Assembly (NCBI RefSeq): GCF_004168255.1
Contig: NZ_SEWG01000005.1
Coordinates: 62,001 to 126,000 of the forward strand
Direction: 5' to 3'
Source: Mucilaginibacter terrigena
Lineage (GTDB): Bacteria; Bacteroidota; Bacteroidia; Sphingobacteriales; Sphingobacteriaceae
DNA: 64,000 nt
Below the pieces are notes generated by a model. It saw only the letters and a program-made list of their open reading frames with translations. It did not search any database and was not told the DNA's origin. This document shows positions 48,092-56,910 of the stretch, one piece after another (within the stretch, counting starts at the first letter, position 1; each line of letters starts with the position of its first letter). Position numbers and translations under genes: made by a program.

Positions 48092-49882
48092 ATGGATGCT
48101 CCTGTACCTTTTTTAAATTTCTCCATTAAAAAGGTATTGGCCGGGCAGTCTGATAATTTGAAACGTGCCCGCATAAAAATTGTATATACCACTTTACTGC
48201 TAACCCTGTTAAAAATAGTTATACTATTCCCTTTGGTTTACGGCAACATACAAAACCACCAGCTATATCGTGTTATCTTTATATTTTTATTCTACATAGG
48301 GTTAACCAAATATTTGCTGTATAAACCCAACAAAATTGATGTAGTTGCGCATGCTATCCTTTTAACCGGCCTCGGCGGCATTTGGTCAAACCTTATCATC
48401 CTTCATCAAAACCTTAACCTGGTTACCGTGCAATTTGTATTTATGGTAACGTTTGTAGGGTATTACCTTATCAATAACCGTTTCGCTGTTGTATACAGTA
48501 TTTTGGCTATAGTGCCCGTAATGTATTACCTGGTAGTTACAAGCAGGAGCAACTGGCGTTTGGATGCTGTTACACAGGAACTGCCATCGCCGGGGTTCGA
48601 GGTGATCGTTTTCCTTAATTTTGTAACCATTGTACTTATTCATTACCTGTTCTACCGGGCCTTCCGGGATAATGTGAACGAAAAAGAGGTACTGAATAAA
48701 CAATTGGAAGCTACCGTTGCCGAAACAAAGGCGCTGGCCGAGTCGCGCTCGGTATTTCTTTCCACCATGTCGCACGAACTGCGCACGCCGCTTAATGCGG
48801 TTATTGGGATGACCAGCCTCATCAAAGACACTGCCACGCCCGATCAAACCGAGAACCTGGACATCCTGGAGTTTTCGGCGGTTAGCCTGCTTACGCTGGT
48901 AAACGATATCCTGGATTATAATAAAGGCGAAAACGATAAGATAGTGTTAGAGGCTATCCCCGTTCACCTGCCGGTACTGCTTCATAAGGTGTGCTCGGGC
49001 TTGCAGCAAAAGGCATCCGAAAAGGGTTTTCAGCTGATCCTGGATGTAGACCCGCAGCTTAAAGATCAGTGGGTGGTTACCGACCCAACCCGCCTTACGC
49101 AGGTGATATATAACCTGGTGGGCAATGCTATTAAGTTCACCGAATCGGGCGAGGTAAGCGTAAAGGCGATCGTTAACGAGAGCACCGCCGACCACCTCAC
49201 CATCAATTTTTCGGTAGCCGATACGGGCATTGGTATCCCCGCCGACAGGCTTGATGTAATTTTCGATCCGTTTATGCAGGCATCGGCAGATACCACCCGC
49301 CATTACGGGGGCACGGGCCTTGGGCTTGCCATAGTAAAGCGGCTGCTTAACCTTTTTGGCAGCACCATCCGGTTAAAAAGCGAACAAAACAAAGGCTCGG
49401 TATTTTCATTCGTTATTCAATTCGAGTTATATAAAGGCAATGTTAGCCCGGTATCGCTGCACACCGTAATGGGTGGCTCCCTCGAAGGAATGAGGGTTTT
49501 AATTGCCGAGGATAACCATGTAAACTCGTTGTTGCTGGTGAAGCTTTTAAACAAATGGCATATAAATGCGGTAATTGCCAACAACGGGCAGGAGGCGGTA
49601 AATAAATTACTGGAACAAGATTTTGATGTGCTGCTGATGGACCTGCATATGCCCGTGATGGATGGTTACCAGGCCACCCAGGTTATCCGCGCGCTACCTG
49701 ACCCGGCCAAAGCATCTGTCCCGATAATAGCGTTAACGGCTTCTGTTTCGCATAATATCTACGATAAAATTAAAGAAGCCGGCATGCACGATTACCTGTC
49801 GAAACCATTCCAGGGGGCTGCCTTATACCAAAAACTTGAGAAACTGAGCGCTTTAAAAACGAGTAAGGCGCTGGCAGGATAA
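48092..49882 (+). CDS. hybrid sensor histidine kinase with C-terminal receiver
   Basis: This 596-residue protein has six or so N-terminal TM segments (about 25-190) with no periplasmic domain of size, then a HisKA domain with STMSHELRTPLNAVIGMTSL (phosphoacceptor His228), a HATPase domain (VIYNLVGNAIKFTESG, ADTGIGIPADRLDVIF, HYGGTGLGLAIVKRLL) and a receiver domain at about 470-585 (LIAEDNHVNSLL, LLMDLHMPVMDGYQ with Asp517, IALTASVS). No response regulator gene is adjacent. The signal may be a membrane property or small ligand. Confidence 0.93.
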   Translation: MDAPVPFLNFSIKKVLAGQSDNLKRARIKIVYTTLLLTLLKIVILFPLVYGNIQNHQLYRVIFIFLFYIGLTKYLLYKPNKIDVVAHAILLTGLGGIWSNLIILHQNLNLVTVQFVFMVTFVGYYLINNRFAVVYSILAIVPVMYYLVVTSRSNWRLDAVTQELPSPGFEVIVFLNFVTIVLIHYLFYRAFRDNVNEKEVLNKQLEATVAETKALAESRSVFLSTMSHELRTPLNAVIGMTSLIKDTATPDQTENLDILEFSAVSLLTLVNDILDYNKGENDKIVLEAIPVHLPVLLHKVCSGLQQKASEKGFQLILDVDPQLKDQWVVTDPTRLTQVIYNLVGNAIKFTESGEVSVKAIVNESTADHLTINFSVADTGIGIPADRLDVIFDPFMQASADTTRHYGGTGLGLAIVKRLLNLFGSTIRLKSEQNKGSVFSFVIQFELYKGNVSPVSLHTVMGGSLEGMRVLIAEDNHVNSLLLVKLLNKWHINAVIANNGQEAVNKLLEQDFDVLLMDLHMPVMDGYQATQVIRALPDPAKASVPIIALTASVSHNIYDKIKEAGMHDYLSKPFQGAALYQKLEKLSALKTSKALAG

Positions 49883-50064
49883 GTTTAATTATCCGGTATA
49901 CGGGGGTTTACATTCCCTAACAAAAAAAGCATGCATAGTGGTGACACTACAACGTCAGTGTTTTTTATGTAATTCGCTTACTATTAGTTGTTTACAAAAA
50001 CAGGGGCTGCATGTGCAAACGTGAACGTGAACATTGGGGCGCAAATAACACCGTAGCGAATGCC

Positions 50065-51033
50065 TTAATTACCCAGTACCTGGCAAACTTCTTTTATGGT
50101 TTCGCTAACCGGTTTAAACTCCACCTCAACAGCCTTTTTTATTTTACTGTTATCAAACTCCCGCGTTACCGATGCAGCACGTGCGCTGGTTTTATCCAAT
50201 GCCGGGGCTTTGCCCGTTATCGCACCCATAAATGCCGCGCCGCGCCAGGCCAGTTCCATCATCCAGGGTTTGGCCAATGTTTTTGGGGCAGGCACGCCCA
50301 GGCATCCTGCTATTTCCTCGAAAAGTTGCTTATATGCCCTGTTTTCGGCATTTATGATATAACGTTCGCCACTGATGCTGCTTTCCATCAGGGCGATCAT
50401 ACATTTGGCTACGTCATGCACATCAACAAACCCAATTGTGCCGCGGGTATAAAATTTAAGGCCTTTGCGCACGGTCTCAAATATTTGCCCGCTGCCCGCG
50501 GTACCTGCGCTTGCGCCAATAATAATAGTAGGGTTTACAATAACGGCGTCGAGGCCTTCGGCAATGCCGCGCCAAACTTCCATCTCGCTTTCCAGTTTTG
50601 ATATCGCGTAGCCATCTGTTTCTGTCGATGAATCCAGGTGATGGTTCTCAGTGATCAGTTCGCCGGGTTTAGCCTCGCCCACGGCCGCTACCGAACTGGT
50701 GTGCACCATGCGAATGCGCTTTTGGGTACAAAGGTCAACCAGGGTGGCAGTGCCGCGTACGTTGGTACGTATCATGGGTTCTTTATCGGCTTGTTTTAGC
50801 GATACAAAGGCGGCGCAGTTGTAAACCTGCGTAATCCCATCCAGGGCATCTTCCAGCGCGGCTTCGTCCATCAGGTCGGCATCCACCCACTCAATCTTTG
50901 ATGTATAAGGCATCAAAATTTTGGGTATTGTTGACGATACCCGTTTGGTGCAGCGGATGTGGTTTTTACGCAGGATAAGTTCCTTTGCTAATTCGGCCCC
51001 TAAAAAACCCGTCGCACCGGTTACTAAAATCAT
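50065..51033 (-). CDS. NAD-dependent epimerase/dehydratase-type SDR
   Basis: This 322-residue extended SDR begins MILVTGATGFLGAELAKELI with the TGxxGxxG nucleotide motif. It has VYNCAAFVSLKQADK at about 73, HTSSVAAVGEA at about 108 (catalytic Ser) and a YAISKLESE motif at about 137 (Tyr-x3-Lys). The C-terminal part carries RYIINAENRAYKQLFEEIAGCLG. It is similar to dihydroflavonol-4-reductase-like and sterol-dehydrogenase-like SDRs; substrate unknown. I start it at MILVTG (51033); the longer frame adds no family sequence. It diverges from the arginase-like gene. Confidence 0.9.
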   Translation of the reverse strand: MILVTGATGFLGAELAKELILRKNHIRCTKRVSSTIPKILMPYTSKIEWVDADLMDEAALEDALDGITQVYNCAAFVSLKQADKEPMIRTNVRGTATLVDLCTQKRIRMVHTSSVAAVGEAKPGELITENHHLDSSTETDGYAISKLESEMEVWRGIAEGLDAVIVNPTIIIGASAGTAGSGQIFETVRKGLKFYTRGTIGFVDVHDVAKCMIALMESSISGERYIINAENRAYKQLFEEIAGCLGVPAPKTLAKPWMMELAWRGAAFMGAITGKAPALDKTSARAASVTREFDNSKIKKAVEVEFKPVSETIKEVCQVLGN

Positions 51034-51068
51034 ATTATAATTTGACGATTTGAAAATGTAAAAGTGCA

Positions 51069-51076
51069 CAAAAGTA
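51069..51076 (-). promoter_or_regulatory. -7 box (TACTTTTG) of the SDR gene
   Basis: A full TAnnTTTG match on the minus strand ends about 35 bases before the SDR ATG. Confidence 0.4.
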
Positions 51077-51113
51077 ATTTGAAGATTAATCAAATTCGGA
51101 ATTTGAAATTTAA

Positions 51114-51121
51114 TATGTTTG
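51114..51121 (+). promoter_or_regulatory. -7 box (TATGTTTG) of the arginase-like gene
   Basis: A full TAnnTTTG match lies about 60 bases before the ATG at 51182. Confidence 0.4.
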
Positions 51122-51181
51122 TTCAGCTTATTGGGAGTTGATTTTTCAAATCTTCAAATCAATATATTTTCAAATTAAACA

Positions 51182-52363
51182 ATGTCTTTAGCCGATTTTT
51201 TTACACCCATCGATCTAAAAAAGATCATACCAAAAAATGGATACTTCACCAGCCAGCTGGGTGATAAGATCGAACATTATTCGGTTGATTTCCCCAACCT
51301 GGAGCAAAAAACGGATATTGCCATTATTGGTGTGCTTGAAGACCGCAATGCTACAAATAATCCCGGCTGCGCTTTAGGCCCCGATTACGTACGCGAGAAA
51401 CTATACCAGCTAAACGAGGGCGGCTACAATACCAAAATAGCAGACCTGGGTAACATTACCCGTGGCGAAACAGTTGTTGACACCTATTACGCGCTAAAAA
51501 CCGTTGTAGAAGAGCTGATAAAAAAAGACATTATCCCGCTTATCATCGGCGGCGGGCAGGACCTTACCTATGCCCAATACCTGGGTTACGAAAACCTTGA
51601 GCAAAAGGTAGATATGCTGGTAGTTGATTCGCAGTTTGACCTCGAGGACGATGGCTTTAGTGAAACTATCGAAACCACATCGGCATCTTACCTAAATAAA
51701 ATATTCCTGCACGAACCTAACTACCTGTTCAACTACAGCAATATGGGCTACCAAACCTACTTTGCCAGCCAGGATAGTTTAAGGGTAATGGAAAAACTTT
51801 ATTTTGATGTGCACCGCCTGGGCGAACTTACCTCAAATATAGCAGTGGCCGAGCCGATCATCCGTAATGCCAATATGGTGAGTTTTGATATGAGCGCTAT
51901 CCGCTCGTCGGACGCGGCAGGCAACGCCAATGCCAAACCAAACGGCTTTTATGGCGAAGAGGCCTGCCAGATCTGCAGGTACGCGGGGTTTAATGATAAA
52001 CTAACTTCGATAGGGTTTTACGAGTTTAACCCTGCTTATGACAGCAACGGCCAAACTGCCATGCTGCTTTCGCAAATGATATGGTATTTTATTGATGGCG
52101 TTTACAACCGCAAGCGCGATTTTCCGCTGAACCCAAAATCGCAATACCTTATTTACAAAACCAGCCTTAAGCACGACGACCACGAAGTGGTATTTGTAAA
52201 AAGCAAAAAAAGCGACCGCTGGTGGATGCAGGTACCCTATCCGGCAGGTGGCTCCAAAAACGAACGCTTCCACCTGGTGCCCTGCCGGTACGATGATTAT
52301 AAAACCGCTGTATCCGGCGAAATGCCCGACCTGTGGTGGCGCACCTATCAAAAACTAAACTAA
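51182..52363 (+). CDS. arginase/formiminoglutamase-fold protein with degraded metal site
   Basis: This 393-residue protein keeps the ureohydrolase fold and motif positions, but several metal ligands differ. The first motif is GGGQD (Gln126 where His is normal). The second is DSQFD (Asp149, Gln151 instead of His, Asp153). The third is SFDMSAI (Asp236, Ser238 instead of Asp). Three of six usual manganese ligands are therefore lost. It also carries unusual extra sequence near both ends (AIRSSDAAGN, GFYGEEACQICRYAGF). It would be called arginase-like or formimidoylglutamase-like by similarity; hydrolase activity is doubtful. It may have a structural or binding role. Confidence 0.8.
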   Translation: MSLADFFTPIDLKKIIPKNGYFTSQLGDKIEHYSVDFPNLEQKTDIAIIGVLEDRNATNNPGCALGPDYVREKLYQLNEGGYNTKIADLGNITRGETVVDTYYALKTVVEELIKKDIIPLIIGGGQDLTYAQYLGYENLEQKVDMLVVDSQFDLEDDGFSETIETTSASYLNKIFLHEPNYLFNYSNMGYQTYFASQDSLRVMEKLYFDVHRLGELTSNIAVAEPIIRNANMVSFDMSAIRSSDAAGNANAKPNGFYGEEACQICRYAGFNDKLTSIGFYEFNPAYDSNGQTAMLLSQMIWYFIDGVYNRKRDFPLNPKSQYLIYKTSLKHDDHEVVFVKSKKSDRWWMQVPYPAGGSKNERFHLVPCRYDDYKTAVSGEMPDLWWRTYQKLN

Positions 52364-52412
52364 CCTGCAATTGATTAAGCGTTTACACGTTATTGATATT
52401 TACTGATATTAA

Positions 52413-53579
52413 ATGAAGAAATTTCTATTCGCCATTGCGGCGTTTCTGCCGGCATTGGCCTTTGCACAAAACGCGCAGCAGTATACCGTTAAAACCAGGC
52501 TTAGTACGATTAAAGGCCCCGCCAAAGCTTATTTGGTTTACTATATAGGGGCTAATAACATTATAGACTCTGCCGATGTTGTTAACGGCGAATTTAGCTT
52601 TGAAGGCGTTGTAATGGAGCCGCTCACCGCATCGTTGTTTATAGATCATAACAACATGGGCTTAAAAAAATATATCGACCAAAATTTTACAGCTGCCGGC
52701 CCCTCAAAATCCGTGGATGGGTTAGGCTTTTACCTGGAGAAAGGCAATACAACTATTACCGGTAAAGATTCGATAACAAGCGCTGTTATAACCGGCTCGC
52801 CAACCAATGATGATGATAAAGCGCTTAGGGCGCTTGTTAAAACAGTTGTTGACAAAGCAAAAACCATAGCAGGCGACGCGCAGAAAGCCACTGTGGATCA
52901 GCAGCGCTCGGCAGCTTTTCAGAATGCCATACAGGCCCGGTACATTGCCCTGCAGAAAGAGCAAAAGGAACTATTAAAAAACTTTATAGCTAAGCATCCG
53001 GGCAGTATTGTAAGCCTGGCGGCACTATCTAATACCGCTGGCCCGGCCCCGAGCGCGGCTGATATAGAACCTTTGTTTAACCAGTTATCGGCCGAAGTAA
53101 AAAACTCTGAAGGCGGCATGCAAATAAAAGCGGCTATCGACCGGTTAAAAATAACCGACCTTGGTTCTACAGCCCCGGATTTTTCTCAAAATGATGTAAA
53201 CGGGCTGCCGGTGCAGCTATCATCATTACGCGGCAAATATGTGCTGGTAGATTTTTGGGCTTCGTGGTGCGGCCCTTGCAGGCAGGAGAGCCCCAACAAA
53301 GTGAAATTATATAATAAGTATAAAGGCAAGAATTTTACCGTGCTTGGCGTATCATTAGACCAAAACAAAGCATCGTGGCTTGCAGCCATAAAAAGCGACG
53401 GGCTGGCCTGGACACAGATATCCGACCTGAAGGGCTGGGGCAACCTGGCGGCCAGGCTTTATGACGTGTACTCTATCCCACAGAGTTTTTTGATAGATCC
53501 GCAAGGAAAAATTGTTGCAAAGGGCTTGCGTGGTGACGAGCTTGACCAAAAGCTGGAAGAACTATTAGGAAAAATATAA
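52413..53579 (+). CDS. TlpA/ResA-like thiol-disulfide oxidoreductase with DUF4369-like domain
   Basis: This 388-residue protein has a signal peptide (MKKFLFAIAAFL, cleavage near AFAQ). A beta-rich DUF4369-like domain follows at about 25-130 (AKAYLVYYIGANNIIDSADVVNGEFSFEGVV), then a helical linker and a thioredoxin fold at about 250-388 with FWASWCGPCRQESP (Cys286 and Cys289). The linker has LGSTAPDFSQNDVNG, the standard entry to this family. The protein acts in the periplasm, probably reducing disulfides or serving cytochrome c maturation. Not in an operon with the arginase-like gene; the 49-base gap has no clear signal. Confidence 0.9.
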   Translation: MKKFLFAIAAFLPALAFAQNAQQYTVKTRLSTIKGPAKAYLVYYIGANNIIDSADVVNGEFSFEGVVMEPLTASLFIDHNNMGLKKYIDQNFTAAGPSKSVDGLGFYLEKGNTTITGKDSITSAVITGSPTNDDDKALRALVKTVVDKAKTIAGDAQKATVDQQRSAAFQNAIQARYIALQKEQKELLKNFIAKHPGSIVSLAALSNTAGPAPSAADIEPLFNQLSAEVKNSEGGMQIKAAIDRLKITDLGSTAPDFSQNDVNGLPVQLSSLRGKYVLVDFWASWCGPCRQESPNKVKLYNKYKGKNFTVLGVSLDQNKASWLAAIKSDGLAWTQISDLKGWGNLAARLYDVYSIPQSFLIDPQGKIVAKGLRGDELDQKLEELLGKI

Positions 53580-53593
53580 TTGACGGGCTCCGC

Positions 53594-53610
53594 GTCATTG
53601 AGTCATTGAA
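53594..53610 (+). repeat. short tandem GTCATTGA word
   Basis: GTCATTGAGTCATTGAA repeats the word used in the array at 3731-3820. An inverse counterpart is weak (ATTGACCAATGG at 53691-53702), so this is a partial or decayed array. Confidence 0.35.
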
Positions 53611-53621
53611 CTTTAAAAAAA

Positions 53622-53647
53622 CCGGGATTGCCAAAATGCAATCCCGG
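53622..53647. terminator. terminator between convergent tlpA-like gene and purD
   Basis: A perfect 10-base stem CCGGGATTGC / GCAATCCCGG with loop CAAAAT lies 42 bases after the tlpA-like stop, with A- and T-rich flanks on both sides. It can serve both converging genes. Confidence 0.75.
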
Positions 53648-53702
53648 CATTGCTTTTTAAAATTATGCAATGAACGAAGACGCAAAGCACATTGACCAAT
53701 GG

Positions 53703-54980
53703 CTAATTTAACAGATCAAATCCAATATCCTTACGGAAGTAAGCGCCGTCGTAATAAATTCGTGCAGCATCGGCAGTGGCTTGCTGCAGAGCGTCAAACA
53801 TATTATCCTGCAGGCTGGTAACGGCTAATACCCGGCCGCCGGTTGCCTGTATGTTATCGCCATCTAAGGCAGTTCCCGCATGAAAAACATGCGAATCGCG
53901 CACATTCTCTATCCCGATTATGGTTTTATTTTTAAGGTATTCGCCGGGGTAACCACCCGCAACGCAAACCACTGTAGCAGCCGTTTTGTTGGATATGATC
54001 AGTTCCTTCTCGTTCAGATTTCCTTCGGCAACACCCATCAACAGATCAACAAAGTCCGATTCAATGCGCGGCATTACACTTTCCGTTTCCGGGTCGCCCA
54101 TGCGGCAGTTGTATTCAATTACCCAGGGTTCGCCGTAGGTATTCATCAGGCCAATAAAGATAAACCCTTTGTAAGGGATGCCTTCTTTTTTCAGGCCTTC
54201 CACGGTTGGGATAATTACCCGCTGCTCTACCTTCTGCATAAATTCAGCATCGGCAAAATGTACCGGTGAAACAGAACCCATGCCGCCGGTATTTAGGCCT
54301 GTATCGCCTTCGCCTATACGTTTATAATCTTTGGCTTCGGGCAATATTTTGTAATTGGTGCCATCGGTCATTACAAAAACTGAAAGCTCTATGCCCTGTA
54401 AAAATTGTTCTATCACCACTTTCGAGCTGGCATCGCCAAATTTGGCTTCGGTCAGCATCTCTAAAAGCTCCTGGCGGGCTTCTTCAAGGGTAAGGCATAT
54501 CAAAACGCCCTTGCCCGCTGCCAATCCGTCGGCTTTTAACACCACGGGCAGGCCGGTAGTAGCCAGGTAATCAAACCCTTCCTGTAAATTATCGCGGGTA
54601 AAAGTGCGCGATGCCGCGGTTGGTACGTTATGGCGCTGCATAAATGCCTTTGAATAATCTTTGCTGCCCTCTAATTGCGCGCCTTCCTGCTGCGGCCCAA
54701 TAACCGGGATGCTTTTTAACTGTTCATCAGCCAGGAAAAAATCATGGATGCCTTTTACCAGCGGCTCCTCGGGGCCAACCAGTACCATTTTAATATCATT
54801 TGCCAAAGCAAAGGCTTTAATGCCCTCAAAATCGGTAACTTTTAAATTTATGTTGGTGCCATACTGGCCTGTACCGGCATTACCCGGCGCAATAAAAAGC
54901 TTGTCGCATTTTGGGCTTTGCGAAATTTTCCAGGCGAAGGCGCTTTCCCTTCCGCCCGAACCAAGGAGCAGGATATTCAT
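53703..54980 (-). CDS. purD: phosphoribosylamine-glycine ligase
   Basis: This 425-residue ATP-grasp enzyme begins MNILLLGSGGRESAFAW and has VGPEEPLVKGIHDFF at about 65, VLKADGLAAGKGVLIC at about 147, GIELSVFVMTDGTNYKILPEAKDYKRI at about 200, NTGGMGSVSPV at about 230 and a terminal VTSLQDNMFDALQQATADAARI. It makes glycinamide ribonucleotide in purine synthesis. The frame is open for 36 codons upstream, but the family start is MNILLLG at 54980. It shows no operon partners. Confidence 0.95.
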   Translation of the reverse strand: MNILLLGSGGRESAFAWKISQSPKCDKLFIAPGNAGTGQYGTNINLKVTDFEGIKAFALANDIKMVLVGPEEPLVKGIHDFFLADEQLKSIPVIGPQQEGAQLEGSKDYSKAFMQRHNVPTAASRTFTRDNLQEGFDYLATTGLPVVLKADGLAAGKGVLICLTLEEARQELLEMLTEAKFGDASSKVVIEQFLQGIELSVFVMTDGTNYKILPEAKDYKRIGEGDTGLNTGGMGSVSPVHFADAEFMQKVEQRVIIPTVEGLKKEGIPYKGFIFIGLMNTYGEPWVIEYNCRMGDPETESVMPRIESDFVDLLMGVAEGNLNEKELIISNKTAATVVCVAGGYPGEYLKNKTIIGIENVRDSHVFHAGTALDGDNIQATGGRVLAVTSLQDNMFDALQQATADAARIYYDGAYFRKDIGFDLLN

Positions 54981-55160
54981 GCCGGCAAATATAATGTTTG
55001 ATGTGCAGATGTGCGAATATCCTGCGCGCCGTTTATCCGGTAGTACCATAAGTAAGCGGCGGCTTGCACCTATGGCTAATAACATCATTTAGTGTTCAAC
55101 AACGGCCTGTCTTTTTATTACTACAGGTAGGCGATACTTTTTATAAAGGTATTCAATAAA

Positions 55161-55186
55161 AAAACCCGGACTTTCGGCCGGGTTTT
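55161..55186 (-). terminator. terminator of the degP-like gene
   Basis: AAAACCCGG / CCGGGTTTT with an 8-base loop lies 23 bases after the degP-like stop on the minus strand, followed by a T run in that direction. Confidence 0.8.
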
Positions 55187-55208
55187 ACATTAGAATCGAA
55201 CTTATTAA

Positions 55209-56738
55209 TTATTGAACCTCAAAAACATTGCTGAAGCTACCACCATCAGGGTAGTAACCGGTGATGATCAGCCTGCCGTTTCTTAGGGCGGTTATTACCT
55301 TATCCATATCGGCAACGCTGTTAATTGGCTGCTTGTTGATCGAAGTAATTACCGAACCTACCGGTATCTCGGTGTCATCAAATATACCGCCAGGGCGCAC
55401 CTGGGTAACCAATACGCCCGAGTTTACATGAAACTTGGCTTTCTGCGCTGCATTTAGCGGCTGAAAGCTTGCGCCCATTTTATTGAACAGTTCTGCAGCC
55501 GATTTTGAAACAGCAGCTGTACGTGGCGCAGGTGCATCGGCCTTTAAGGTAATGGCAAATGATTTTTCGCCGCCATCGCGCAAAACAGTCAGGTTAATTT
55601 TATCGCCGGGTTGTAAACGGGCTACACGCTCCTGCAGGTCAGACGATTCAAAAACCGGGTTACCTTCAACCTTTGTAATGATATCACCGGTTTTAAGTCC
55701 TGCTTTTTCTGCACCGCCGCCGGTTATCAGGCTGGTTACGTATAAACCGTTGGTTTTATCGCTGCCTACTTGTTTTGCAGCATCAGGGTCGCTAAGGTCG
55801 GCAAAGCCAATACCAATGTAACCACGTTTAACCGCGCCGTATTTTTTAATATCATTCAATACCTTTTTTGCAAGGTTGATAGGGATGGCAAACCCATAGC
55901 CCTCATATGAGCCGGTATGCGAGGCGATAGCGGCATTTATACCTATCAGTTCGCCTGCGGTGTTAACCAGCGCGCCGCCGCTGTTACCGGGGTTAATAGC
56001 AGCATCCGTTTGTATAAACGATTCGATACCTTTTCTTAATGTTGGGTTTTCCTGCTGCCGAACCGGATACGGGCTGTCTTCATCCTCGTCGCGGCCAATA
56101 ATATTGATGCTTCTTCCTTTAGCGCTAACGATCCCCGCGGTTACGGTTGAATTAAGCTTAAACGGATTACCTACAGCTAACACCCACTCACCTACGCGTA
56201 CCGCGTCGGAGTTACCCAATTTTACAATTGGCAGGTTAGTAGCATCAATTTTTATCAGTGCAAGGTCGGTATTGGGGTCGGTACCAATTACCTTCGCCTC
56301 AAAGTTGCGGTGGTCGTTAGTAACTATCTGGATCTTCTCGGCCTTGGCCACAACATGGTTGTTGGTTACAATGTAACCGTCCGGAGAAATAATAACCCCT
56401 GATCCTGAAGCCATTTGCGGGCCCTGCGGACGCATACGCTGGCCGAACATCTGTCCGAACATTTGCTCCAGCTGGTCCTGCTGACCGCTGCTTTTATCTG
56501 AATACGTTGTGCGGATATAAACCACTGCCGGTGTTACGTCTGCAGCGGCTTGTGTAAAATCTACCGAACCGGCAGATGAAGTAACTGGTGCACCTGCACG
56601 GTTGCTGGCAAAATAAACTTTTTGTTTGTCTTCTAAGCTCATGCTGTCGGCATACTTGTTTTCGACAAGTTTATATACGCCTAACGCCATGGCACCACCT
56701 GCAAAGGCGGTTAATAATGTTAAACCGATTTTTTTCAT
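55209..56738 (-). CDS. degP: Do/HtrA-family serine protease with two PDZ domains
   Basis: This periplasmic protease (about 509 residues from Met at 56738; a Met four codons upstream at 56750 is possible) has a membrane-anchor or signal segment KKIGLTLLTAFAGGAMALG. The trypsin-like domain has SGVIISPDGYIVTNNHVV (catalytic His), TDLALIKID (Asp) and TDAAINPGNSGGALVN (Ser). Two PDZ domains follow: GLYVTSLITGGGAEKAGLKTGDIIT and GVLVTQVRPGGIFDDTEIPVGSVI. It degrades misfolded envelope proteins. The region near 75-100 has a QQDQLEQMFGQMFGQ repeat-like stretch typical of DegP loops. Confidence 0.94.
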   Translation of the reverse strand: MKKIGLTLLTAFAGGAMALGVYKLVENKYADSMSLEDKQKVYFASNRAGAPVTSSAGSVDFTQAAADVTPAVVYIRTTYSDKSSGQQDQLEQMFGQMFGQRMRPQGPQMASGSGVIISPDGYIVTNNHVVAKAEKIQIVTNDHRNFEAKVIGTDPNTDLALIKIDATNLPIVKLGNSDAVRVGEWVLAVGNPFKLNSTVTAGIVSAKGRSINIIGRDEDEDSPYPVRQQENPTLRKGIESFIQTDAAINPGNSGGALVNTAGELIGINAAIASHTGSYEGYGFAIPINLAKKVLNDIKKYGAVKRGYIGIGFADLSDPDAAKQVGSDKTNGLYVTSLITGGGAEKAGLKTGDIITKVEGNPVFESSDLQERVARLQPGDKINLTVLRDGGEKSFAITLKADAPAPRTAAVSKSAAELFNKMGASFQPLNAAQKAKFHVNSGVLVTQVRPGGIFDDTEIPVGSVITSINKQPINSVADMDKVITALRNGRLIITGYYPDGGSFSNVFEVQ

Positions 56739-56779
56739 ATTATTATTCACTTTCTTTTTTACTTTTTTGATACGAGATT

Positions 56780-56811
56780 CAAATTTAATACCATATAGAC
56801 GATATAATCAA
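56780..56811 (-). promoter_or_regulatory. degP promoter
   Basis: On the minus strand TTG (56809-56811) is followed after 21 bases by TAAATTTG (56780-56787), a full match to the -33/-7 pattern. The gene starts about 30-40 bases later. Confidence 0.5.
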
Positions 56812-56866
56812 TAATAAGGTATATGTAATAATGTTAAAAAGTGTTAAATTACTATAAATAGTAGGG

Positions 56867-56874
56867 TATATTTG
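56867..56874 (+). promoter_or_regulatory. -7 box (TATATTTG) of dapF
   Basis: A full TAnnTTTG match lies 36 bases before the GTG start of dapF. Confidence 0.45.
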
Positions 56875-56910
56875 TTCTTGTAATTTAACGTGTAAAGATA
56901 ACAAACTGTT

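Larger units (their letters stand above)
51045..51176. repeat. inverted word array, word AATTTGAA / GATTTGAA
   Basis: Words GATTTGAAAATG, AATTTGAAGATT and AATTTGAAATTT (51047-51111) are mirrored by TTTTCAAATCTTCAAATC and TTTTCAAATT (51145-51176). The array occupies the divergent promoter region. Both candidate -7 boxes fall inside it. Confidence 0.65.

Noticed and set aside
49883..50064. Weak hairpin and T run near 49944-49966
   Set aside because: The stem is only about five bases, too weak to call a terminator with confidence.
50011..50601. Long open frame on the plus strand (196 codons)
   Set aside because: It lies antisense to the SDR gene, has no start context or family motif, and the SDR frame has clear catalytic motifs.
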